This document shows positions 52,214 to 62,324 of a DNA stretch of 64,000 nt, piece after piece. The stretch lies in the NCBI GenBank assembly GCA_000328365.1, contig KB303777.1, positions 91,472-155,471 of the forward strand, written 5' to 3'. A program made the position numbers and the translations under genes. Position 1 is the stretch's first letter, and each line of letters opens with the position of its first letter. Source of the stretch: Capitella teleta. Taxonomy: Eukaryota > Annelida > Polychaeta > Capitellidae. A model generated the notes under the pieces. That model did not search any database. It had not been told where the DNA came from and worked only from the letters and a program-made list of their open reading frames with translations.

Positions 52214-55001
52214 GAGCAGGCTGAGATTATGTTTAACAATTATTGCACAGTTCTGTAAACTCTGTTTTACGCGTCCGACAGTCGTTATTACTCCGTTGAG
52301 TAATTTCTTCTTTATTGAAAGTAATAACTTGACTACAAATTTAGTTCAGGCACTACTTGAAGATGCAGTGCATCAGGAATCATTTAACAAGCCCTCTAAT
52401 TAGATATCGCATCCTTAATATTAGCAAAACACACTGCAAAATTTAGATGATACGGTGTGAATATTGAGCTACGGACGCATTCCATATTGAACAGAAGGTC
52501 ATTTGAAATGTTCTTTTCAGAAGTTCAGACAAATCACTTTGATCTATGGCACCTGAGCATTTGAAACAATCGAATTAAGTTCAACCGAGAGAACTCTCAA
52601 CGCTGGTGGAAGCTAAATAAGCGCGCTGTTTAAAATAATCCCGATCTCATTAAATAATCAAGAGGACACTATACTCACCAAGAGGAATCCACATCGAGTG
52701 AAGCAACAGGCGTGAAATGAGCAGCGAAGGAGTAGCCACGCCCCCTTGGCACCCTCGAAAGGAAATGTGATCGATGCCAGATTAATTCGTCTTCTGTTAA
52801 GGCTTGAAATTTATGCCGATGAAAGTGATGACTCATACTTTAAATGCCTTCTTCACTTTAATTGGCTGTGAGCGAGTGACTTCCCACACTGGCTGTTGAT
52901 TGCGTTGAGTGCAATAAGGGTTCATCTCCAAATTAGCATAATTATGTCTCTTTATTTCAGATAAAAAAAAATTGATGTGATAAATCGTGATAAAATAATA
53001 TATTGCATCAAAGTTTTTAATGACAAACCACAGAAATTCAAGTTCCGTAGCTTTTACATTTCGTGTTGAGCGATTTCCACTTAGCGTTCGAGGTGTTGAA
53101 GCCGACTGAAAAAAGCATGAAAAAGGGTTTTTTTCCTTTTGAATATGCATGACGCCAGTTACTGGTTTAATAGAGGCGCATTTGTAGGTCAAAGGTCACG
53201 AATGCTTTGAGGGCACCCAGGCAGAAGATGGCTGATGGATGCGCCAAGTGGGGCGGACGTACGCGCTCTGAATGCTGCTAATGTATGCAAAACACAGCTC
53301 AGTGGAAAATTGGCCTGAAATTGAAAATGCGACGCAGATTCAATTGCGGACAGAGTTATCGCACTTTTATGGCATTTAACACCACGAGAGCTGAATTGGA
53401 GAGAATAGGGATATTTAAATTCGACAGCTGAATGAACCCTATTTTGGAGGGCTTCGAGCGCCCACGTCTCTAGCGGAGATACGGGATTCAATGCTGAGCG
53501 CAATATTAATTTTGTTATCTGTTATACTAAACAGTTAACATAGGACCAAAGTTACGTAATAATCTCGTGAAGATATCTTTCTCTGTTGTTGATTGGTCTG
53601 TTCTTTTTTCTTGCGTTGAATTATAATCAGATTTTAATTTAATGTTACTAATGTCTGTTTTTTTTTTGGTGTTCTTTCGAACAGGTGGTTGGTCACTTTT
53701 CTCAATAGCCGTTTGGTCATCTGAAGTACTCAGCAATGTCATTAAAAGAAATAAAAAGAAAAAAGAAAGATGTTTTTTTCTCGGCTTAAACATGCTTTTG
53801 ATTAAAATCACACCTGCATGTAACGGAAATACCACAGTGCTAATTATAATAAGGAACTTGCAGATGATGCAGATGATTTCATCTGACGTTGTGACTCAGT
53901 AGTTTAGCATTTAGGTAATTTTCGTAATTTAGTAATTTTCGGCATACGTTAATTATAAGCGCTTCCTCATCTCCGTTGGTCGTTTGATCTCCGTCCTTGG
54001 ATGTCGTCGACGAAATTCATTTTGATCAGAGTGGAGTCTCTGCTCAAATGCACTTGGTGAACCCACGAATTATTTCACTGACCTAAGTAACCCGTGACTT
54101 CTTCAGCAGAGAGCAATTCACTCTCTGCTTCGAGTGTGTTCAGGTGAGATGAAATCGTGCCTCGCTATATGCCAGGGGTCCCCACACTTATCAGGGAGAG
54201 GGTCAGACTGTAAAGCCCTGAGTAGGCCACGGGCCAAGGAGAATACCGAACGGATAGAAAGACATATGACACAATATGTTCCCCAAGTCCTCACTACGCC
54301 GACAAGATCAAAGCGCTCTTTGGAGGCAAACTCAAGCAAGCGCTGAAGGTGTGCTCTAAAGGGGTCTGGGGGCATGCATCCCCTGGAAAACTTTCAATTA
54401 CTATTGCTAAAATATGCAAATTTGACACTCTCAGAATATGATTTAAACACCGGAATGCACCGCTACTTCATTGGTCTGGTGAGAACTCTGAGTAATTGCA
54501 TGTTAAACATGATGCTGTTTATCAAGGATTAATGACGATATGTCTGTCTTTATTGAGCATAAAGAGAGCTTAATCATTGGGGAGTTCAGCTGTGAGCAGT
54601 GGTGAGTTCGGGTTAGCTTCATCCAGGTTGCTGCCTCTTCATCTGCTGACTTCTTCGAGGAAATGGCGATCTGCCTGGCCTTTGATGAGGGCAGATTCTT
54701 GATCGCAAATCGTGCGTGTCGCAAATCAAGCAAACTGGGGTGCTATTTCAAAGAAGAATACTTATGTTGTTGAAGATATGATTTGTAGCAGATGTTAAGG
54801 TATTGGGCAAAACGCGATGGAAAGTAGAATACATAGAACACGAGTTCATTGAACACATTGCTCAATTGATTCCTGTCGATTGAAGTTATTTTCTGCTCTT
54901 TCGTGGTCGACGTACGTTATGATCTGAAGAGAGACGAAGGTGTGGGTAAAAGTCATAACGCTCAATCATAGCACAGGGACGGAATCGATCATAACGGTCT
55001 C
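52214..55001. other. No gene recognised between the two MITE copies
   Basis: AT-rich DNA. A donor-like site on the minus strand at 52679 could end an upstream RFX4 exon (see findings). Open frames at 52833-53192, 53189-53503 and 53527-53835 show no known domain and are not supported by splice sites. Confidence 0.45.
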
Positions 55002-55011
55002 GATGCTGCCA

Positions 55012-55282
55012 TTCGCTGGTCTCCGGCGCTACTGAAAAGAAGCACAGGCACACACCAATGAAAAGTCACCCCTATTTTTGTACATCCATTTCACTCGATT
55101 TCACATGATGTCACTTGGAATTCCCAAGATGGCTCACAAGGCGAGGCGAGTGAAAATGAATTTGCAGCATTTGCTGAATACGACCAGTTGACTAAATGTT
55201 ACTATAAATAGCAGCCAATGAGATACCACCTGTCATCGGTGTGTGCCTGTGTCATTATATATATGACCAGGGAACCAGTGAA
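55012..55282. mobile_element. 272-bp MITE, copy 2
   Basis: Same orientation and nearly the same sequence as 51933-52204. The left end is TTCGCTGGTCTCC and the right end CCAGTGAA. Flanking direct repeats GATGCTGCCA lie at 55002-55011 and 55283-55292 (10 bp, or 9 bp plus one chance match). Confidence 0.85.
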
Positions 55283-55521
55283 GATGCTGCCAATGACACA
55301 CACAAGGTAGAGAACATTTAATTATTGGATCTCTATTGTACAAGAAAGCGTGCTTATAAATGACCAATCAAATAAGCGTATCCCCATATCAAAGATAATG
55401 GATCTTTGATCATAATCTTGACGTCTTCATTGGAACGACAGGCCTATGTTGCATATAGGAACAACTGTGCTGATATCAGCCTATATCGGCACAGTTCGTT
55501 TTTCCCGAAACTCGTCCTTAT

Positions 55522-56181
55522 TTGGCAGCAACAGTCATGAAGCGTCGAAAGAGACAACGGTTGTGTTTTGATCAAACATCATCACTCATCCATTTTTCCA
55601 CCAATTCAATTTTCTCAATTCAATCCATCGGCGTTCGATTTCGACTCAATCACTGGTCAGTTGTGGAAGCAAGAATGAATTCCAGGATTTCTAGAAAAAA
55701 GAAATCTTACTTTCGTCTTGATTCTGACAATAGCTGGAGTTGTGCTTCTTCTTTGAACAATAATAGTACACAAGCATCGGTGACGTCGGCGGATTTAGTG
55801 CAGACGACGCACAGTACACAAGAAGCGGTGACGTCACCAAACGGAAGCCGCACATTTTTGCTGCAGCCGAGCTGGGAACACGTGGAGCCGAATATCGCGC
55901 TTTATGTGTGGTTCAGGGAGGGTGCTCCGCTGGAGTTGCATCACTATACCTCAGCGCCCAACCAGAACGAATCCTGTGGCACGCCGACTCAATTCCAGTT
56001 TGGGATGTGGTGGAAAAAACTGCGCGGTAAGGTCAAATATTTCGAGGTCATCTTCCGGAAGCCTCCTCTCCGGATTGTCACCAACTGGGTCACTCGTCCG
56101 AAACACCAATCGGACGTTGCCAGGATCCAGATTTTACAGGAGTACGGGCGATCTACCTGGATACGGACGTCATCCCGTTGA
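55522..56181 (+). CDS. Unrecognised open frame, 219 codons
   Basis: The longest open frame between the RFX4 region and the deaminase gene. The start is basic (MKRRKRQR). The second half has richer composition (SWEHVEPNIALYVWFREG, FQFGMWWKKLRGKVKYFEV), ending at TSSR. I recognise no family. No promoter or poly(A) signal is clear, although a consensus X-box lies 80 bp past its end. It could be an exon of a larger gene, a decayed gene or chance. Confidence 0.25.
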   Translation: MAATVMKRRKRQRLCFDQTSSLIHFSTNSIFSIQSIGVRFRLNHWSVVEARMNSRISRKKKSYFRLDSDNSWSCASSLNNNSTQASVTSADLVQTTHSTQEAVTSPNGSRTFLLQPSWEHVEPNIALYVWFREGAPLELHHYTSAPNQNESCGTPTQFQFGMWWKKLRGKVKYFEVIFRKPPLRIVTNWVTRPKHQSDVARIQILQEYGRSTWIRTSSR

Positions 56182-56261
56182 AATCTTTTGATCCCGTACG
56201 AACGTATAACTTAACGACGGGCGCGGAACACCACGGACATCCAGGGCGGATAAACAACGGG

Positions 56262-56275
56262 GTTGTCATAGCAAC
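56262..56275 (+). promoter_or_regulatory. Consensus RFX X-box 3
   Basis: GTTGTCATAGCAAC matches GTHNYYATRRNAAC. It lies 7.3 kb upstream of the RFX4 ATG and 0.8 kb past the 3' end of the deaminase gene. Confidence 0.5.
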
Positions 56276-56778
56276 CAGCGCCCTGTCTCATCCACGCTCC
56301 ACTTGCTCAGCGCTTGAACTTAATTCACAAGCAGAATTACGATTGAAATAACGCGACATCATTTGTACGAGTTGCAACACCGAGACATCGACTTAAACTG
56401 TACATTTGGAGAAGTTGCGCGATTCGTCAACTTCGGAAATAAAACGCACAAACTAATTAACATAAAGAGTTGACGCTGATGTCGGCCGTTAATTATAAAT
56501 TGATAAATTAATGGCTTCAAAAGATAAAATAAATAAAAGCTGAAAGAACGAGAGCAACAAAAAGACAGGATTCCACACAGGAAACAAATCGATAACAAAA
56601 CATTTATGAACACCAGAGAAAATTCTCAAGGGATTAAATAAAACACAATATTATATTGGTGTACAATTAAAAATAATAAATAAAACATAAATAACAAGTT
56701 AATAAAAGAGTTTCAAACAAAGAAATCATCTAACGTTGATGAACAATCAGGATAAATAAGGCATTCTTCATTATGTAC

Positions 56779-56876
56779 ATTTGGCTAAATTAGGGGATCA
56801 TTTGGCTAAAGTAGGGGATCATTTGGCTAAATTAGGGGATCATTTGGCTAAATTAGGGGATCATTTGGCTAAATAG
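56779..56876. repeat. 21-bp tandem repeat
   Basis: About 4.6 copies of CATTTGGCTAAATTAGGGGAT, almost perfect, 180 bp past the deaminase stop codon on its 3' side. Confidence 0.95.
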
Positions 56877-57056
56877 GATGAATACTTGAATAAGTATATA
56901 TTCATGAATACTTGAGCAAGTAATGAACGGATGAATCCAGGACCCTGTGAACAATCTCTCAAATTATTAAGTTCAGTTGCAAACTTCTGAATGCTCAATG
57001 GTATCAAAAGCCTTAGGAACATCAAAGTCTTCAACACACAATTACGAGCAAAGCAG

Positions 57057-60000
57057 CTATGAGAAGAACTCCAATTCGGTCGGTTTCTTGACCCACGTTC
57101 CGTGTCCGTGGGCTTGCAGTCTTTCAAAGAGGGTTTGCTTCGCCTCCTGGTAGTGGTAGCTCTGCTGCTTAGCGTCAAAATACGTCTCTGGAAGCCAGTG
57201 TTTGGTGCCCTCAAAGCGCGGCAGGAGGCGTAGGAATGTGCGGAACAGCTCGCATTTGCTCACATACGCTGGTTTGCACTCGCTGAAATCAAGAGATCGC
57301 GAGATACATTTCCAGCGCTTGATGGCTAACTCACTCGTCGATGAGTTTACCGGTCGTGCCGTCTATGACCTCTGACCTCGGGTTTCCCAGCGTCCAGATC
57401 GCTGTCTGTGGCGTGGACTTCTCGGTTTCCAGAACGAGGGCAAACATGTCCGACTGATGAATGCGGGGACACACCGCGCGGTAATTCGGAGGCAGCGACA
57501 TTTCAGCCTCGTCCCCCGTTGGATCCAAGCGATGATACAACGCCCGAGAAATGTGCCCGAACTTGAAATTATCGCCTGAGGATATTATACGGAAGAATAA
57601 ATTATGCTAATTTATCGCGTTAATCGGCACCGATGAGGAGAGAGGACAGGTAGACGGGATCGATGAAGTGAGAGAGCAGAGCTCCTTGCAAGCCGAGCAC
57701 GTTCCATTTGAGGATTTTATCGCTGCACGTCATCGTGCGAAGCCTGCTTCCGAACTGAAGGCCGATCCAGGTTTGAATGCAGCCGCGTTCAACAGGGATG
57801 GATCCCTCCCCTGGTGGGAGAAAGAGGCGTAAATGGAGGGAGGTGGAGAGGGGAGAGGGATCACCTGCTTCGATCTTGGTTCGAAGGAGTCCCTGTACGC
57901 TGCTGTTGAAGATGGGCGTGTCACTGTCCGGGAGGTGTTCCTCATTCCTGCACAAAGAGACACGGAGCAGTGAGGGGTAGGTGCATTGGTGAAGAGAAAT
58001 CACAAAAGCATTCGGTAAGAGTTGAAATCGTGCAGTGTACACTGATAAGAACATATTATATTAGTACTGTATGTATGTATATATATTCAAAATAAAGTGT
58101 AAAAGTGAAATTATGTAAAAGTTCTTGAACTTTTCACAAACAAACAACTTTGAAAAATGAAATAAATGAAACAGAATTATCACTGAAATCATGAAAATGA
58201 AGCTTGATAGATGAGCATATAAATGTGCCAGATATCACGCTCACCAACCATACATGCAATGCGTCTTTCAAGGTGCAAAGTTCAATTGAGAAGTCAATCT
58301 GACACACAGCCAACACCAGATATAAATAGCAGCAGAATTTAGACGTAAAATCGATCATAACCCAATGTTAATTATAACGTAAAAATGAGAATTAAATGGC
58401 TGAAATATAGAGTTACATGACCTCAACACTGTACAATTCAGACACCACAATATATAGAGAGAGAGTGTACCACAGAAAATTTACCCAGAATCTCTCTCCT
58501 GTTCGGTTGAATCATCACTAAAGAAACGTAAAAAAAAAAAAAAAAATGTGAACAAAATATAAAAATTCTAAAAATCAGGCTTCGAAAAAGAGAACGCAGC
58601 GCAAAGCAGACAAGAAATGCGAACTCACTTGTTGAGCAAATTCTTCCGGCTAAAATCGGGAGAAAAAAGAAGGAAAATAGGGAGAAATCGGATGAAGAGG
58701 GAGTTAGTACAACCGTCGAAATATTTAACATTCTTGAAACATTTGAGGTAGTTTACGATATAAAAAGCAAGATCTACACCTTACAGAGAGAGGAAGAATA
58801 GAGACAGAGGACAGAAATTGTTTGGACGGAATTTCACTCAGCGAAACAAGCGTTGGGCGCGAGAGGACTGACGTACCTGGCGAACAGAGAGGCGTCCCCA
58901 CAAGGGCACGATGACACATACAGGTGGAACTTCACTGACGCTCTCACGCGCAGTTTTGTTCCATTTTGAGATTTCATGAAAATTGACGCAGTGGATTTGC
59001 TTGTTGTGTATGCTTCGAGTTGCGAGTATAAATATCTGCAAAGGGGAGGTTTTGAGAATGTTGGTGTGTTGCCGGGAGAACTGACTTCAGAAAAGCCCTG
59101 CGTGCAATCACTTCCGCGTGAGAATCGTTCACGGTTCGTCCTTCGAGACTGAGATGACTGCTGAAGATGCAACGATTTCCTACGCAACAAAATAAAAATT
59201 AAAAAAATAAGGAAAAATATTACAATGAGAAACTGACCAGTGCCTAAGCTGACCACAGAGAACTTGTGGCGGTCATCTCGCAGGTCATCTTCCATAATGA
59301 CCGCTGAAAGAACTTTCTTCCCACTAAAAACATTCGGATTCAACGCAATCTACAAAAAAATAAAAAAAATAATCCCCATAACAAAAATAAATAAATTCCA
59401 ACCTGTTTAGCATATTCAAGATGAGCCAATGCGGCTAATTTATCCGCCTCATTCGATGTGTCGTCCTCCACTATCTCGCTGTACTGATGAATAAATTAGC
59501 ATAAATTAGCATACATTATGATGAAGCCACGCCCACTTTGATCTGGTCGTCCCGCACGATGCTTCTCCATGCCAAGTACGCTGCTCCGGAGCGACAGTCT
59601 CTCTTGGCGCCCGCCCTGACCCTCTCAAAGGGACGCCCGTTCACCACGGCGACCACCGTGAACCTGAAAAGCACGCAGCTGAAAAAAAATCGCCCCTCAA
59701 ATGTCGGAGAACACTCTAAGATATCATGGGGATACGCTGTTGGCCCTATGAGCAGTTGTTGCGTGGCATCAACTATGGAACTATTGCTTCCCGTTGTTTG
59801 TTTGGCTGAGAATTGCTCCAAGGATAAGCGCATTAGCGTCGAGTGCTGTCAGACAAAACAATCATTCCGTACGCCTCGTGGTTTCTCAACAAAACATACT
59901 TAGCATCGCTTTCCATAAGATTAACAATCTAAAGTGTTTCCACGAAATCATATAATGATGGACTCAAAATGGACAATTGGCTGCCATGGACACAAAATGG

Positions 60001-60318
60001 CGCCGACTTGACCTACATTGGCTTGTGATCCGGACCTTCCGGTTTGCCGACATCCACAAAGTTGACGTTCCAGCGCAAGTACTGGCAGTACTCCATGAGC
60101 ACACTGACGGCGCTCTTCTTGCCCAGAATCCGCGCCATTTCGTCGACGAGGTCTTCGTAGGAGGTCGCTTCAGGAGGAGCCAGAGCGGAGATGAGCTGGT
60201 CGTGCTGCAGCATCAGCGCCTGCTGCTTCAGATGTCGCTCCAGGTAAGGGTCGGAGGCGACGGGACGCAGGCTGGGGAGGAGCATCTGGAGGTCACCGGT
60301 CGACATGCTGGAGGAGTT
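57057..60318 (-). CDS. ADAR-like double-stranded-RNA adenosine deaminase with one dsRBD
   Basis: Twelve exons in continuous phase: 60017-60318, 59537-59663, 59403-59483, 59238-59349, 59086-59179, 58877-59035, 58629-58649 (21 bp), 58485-58517 (33 bp), 57865-57947, 57631-57810, 57335-57575, 57057-57282. From the ATG at 60306 the product has 548 residues. One dsRBD, residues about 65-132 ([14 protein letters not shown] ... [13 protein letters not shown] ... [18 protein letters not shown]), precedes an adenosine deaminase domain with HAE (His224, Glu226), PCGD (Cys280) and [10 protein letters not shown] (Cys362), the full zinc and proton-shuttle set. RTKIEAGEGSIPV and WVKKPTE match ADAR2-type enzymes. 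ADARs convert A to I in duplex RNA. ADAD (Tenr) proteins share the one-dsRBD layout but are described as lacking catalytic residues, so this looks enzymatically competent. Further 5' exons are possible. Confidence 0.92.
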
Positions 60319-62049
60319 CTGCCTAAAAACAATGCAGGATTAGGATCCTGTGATTCTGAAAGGTTTCATGTCTAATTCACTTTCTGTGAAGGTGAATGTG
60401 GTACGTGGTACGTATAGAGGTCAGATATTGTACTCATTCTCAGTGTATCAGTTGTGCTTATAGGTTCGCGTTCTTGAGGGTTATAAGTCGATAAAAGGAG
60501 AGAGGGATTGTTTTGCGTTGGTTCAAGTGCAAAATCGTGTTGATTCTACTCCCTGCCTCGAAACACAAGAATCGCCTCTTCAATTCGTTCTCAAAGACGC
60601 CTAAAACTCAGTCTGGAGGATTGGCAAATAAAGACACCAAATAAATCTCCGCAATGCAAGGCCTCTGGCCGATGAACCACCCACAATTTGGCACAAATCC
60701 CCCCCTCCCTTCTCCAATTGTTCATAAATCTTTGCTTTTTCCCGGTGAAAGCTCAGAGTGAGAAGCGATTGAACTTCTGCCATTTTGATGAATGACGTCT
60801 TCGATTACAAGCGAGTGATGTCGACGCCAATGAGATCGATGACCTCGAATCGACGGAGAACAGAATTCGCACGCGGTGTTCGACTGCATCTTCCGTTATA
60901 GGTCACGCGATAAAAACGGCAAACGAAGCATGAAGCATTGCGTAGCAGACAACCTCACACTCCGTACAGGCAGTTGAAACTACACAAGATAAAAACGCAA
61001 TGGAGGAAGTTATAAAAGAGATGACCTTTGCGTACTGAGCACTAACCGGATGCAGTGAGGATGAGGAAGAGTCAGCGGCAGGAATGAGGGCGCAGGGAGA
61101 GGCAACGGGCTTAAAAGAGGCAACCACCACCTGAGCACGGACGTTGATTTACGCACGGGAGGGGGCGGGGGAGTCTATCATTGGCTGCCGTATCTCATGG
61201 CAACATGTTCATTGCAATGCAGTCGATTTCACATGACATTGACACATTGAATAAAACCTCAATCGCCATCAGGAGCGATTGTTATCTGGTTGTTGTTAAT
61301 TATTTTAAATTATTAATTATTTTTTATTTTAGTCCATACCATTTTGTAATTACATGTAATCTATTATCATTATTATTTCCTGATTTCGGTGAAATGTTAT
61401 GCAATATTTCAACCGTGGCAATCAGGTGCAATAACTGAAGTAAACCCGCAACTACAAATTAGTAGTACTCATGGCACCAAGTACTCATGGCACCAAGTAC
61501 TCATGGCACCAAGTACTCGTCAGCTGTTGGTATTTTGATTAAACAAAACCCGTCGCGAGTAGAAACGCATTGAACTCATGCAGCGGACGTGTAATTTGCG
61601 ATTAAGCGCAAAACATCGCTTGTGTTGAGAGCAACAGGAGAAGGAAGGAACGGCTGAGATGGAAGATGACGACATCAACACACGTCAATCACAAATGATG
61701 ACGCAATTCGGCCTTAGTGGATGATTCCCTGTTCATTACATAACACATGAATGCGCCATCGAAGGTAAACGGAGAAGTGAGTTATATTATGATCACAAGC
61801 GAAGAGCTCCGTCTCGAATTTCAAGCGGAGTTATTTCCGAGGAAAATCAGCGGGAAAAAGGGAGCTGAGGCGGACTGCCCTGGATGGTCACGTGGGTTGC
61901 CCTGGATCGAACGGCTCCGCGTCGATCGAGAGACCGGCAATGAAAAGAGTTTACTTTATGCCGTCAACACGTGGTTTGTGTGGGGATGAAGCAGGAAGCT
62001 GATAAAACAATTGTCTAAGCGGATTACGTCATGCAACAGAAGCACTCAC
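60319..62049 (-). other. Upstream region of the deaminase gene
   Basis: It may hold 5' exons of the deaminase. A minus-strand open frame at 60601-60783 (MAEVQSLLTLSFHREKAKIY) has no strong donor. A small possible exon near 60949-60974 (TTGTGTAG acceptor, CTECE) has a weak donor. A GC box (GGGGGCGGGG) lies at about 61160. None of these is certain. Confidence 0.35.
61465..61518. repeat. 16-bp tandem repeat
   Basis: Just over three copies of AGTACTCATGGCACCA. Confidence 0.95.
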
Positions 62050-62212
62050 GGTGTACGCAAGCAAATTGGCTCAATGTTACGTCGCTCTGCATGGGGTCGG
62101 GGTCATTTGAGGTCATGTGCGGCGAGATATAGTCATCGCTGGCAAAATACATCATCATTATTATAAGAGCCAAGATGAGAAGAAAGTTGCCTCCAAGGGA
62201 GAAGTAGGTCAT
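62050..62212 (-). CDS. First coding exon of an unknown membrane protein
   Basis: 54 codons and one base from the ATG at 62212 to a strong donor (ACC then GTGAGT), phase 1. It starts MTYFSLGGNFLLILALI and continues IMMMYFASDDY: a signal-anchor helix at about residues 7-23, then an acidic segment (SNDPDPMQSD). The partner exon was not identified. It does not enter the deaminase frame directly at 60318. The start codon sits in a 21-bp tandem repeat. I do not recognise the family. Confidence 0.4.
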
Positions 62213-62260
62213 GAATCAACCGAAGTAGGTCATGAATCAACCGAAGTAGGTCACGAATGA
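62201..62260. repeat. 21-bp tandem repeat over a start codon
   Basis: Two perfect copies and one partial copy of GAAGTAGGTCATGAATCAAC plus C. On the minus strand each unit contains an ATG. The distal copy gives ATGACCTACTTCGGTTGA, a five-codon upstream reading frame. Confidence 0.9.
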
Positions 62261-62324
62261 TATCTCCAATGCAGCTGACGGTGAAATCGACACTCGACTT
62301 CCGCGTATAATTCATCACCGACAA

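Noticed and set aside
56784-56876. CRISPR-like array (21-bp repeats)
   Set aside because: The repeats are directly abutting with no spacers, in eukaryotic DNA; it is an ordinary minisatellite.
58134-58358. Extra exon of the deaminase gene between 57947 and 58485
   Set aside because: No acceptor and donor pair in the needed phase 2-2; the reading is hydrophobic and unlike the surrounding loop.
60601-60783. Minus-strand frame starting MAEVQSLLTLSF as the deaminase N-terminus
   Set aside because: It ends in a stop and lacks a convincing donor; the 60017-60318 exon has its own ATG. Left as unproven.
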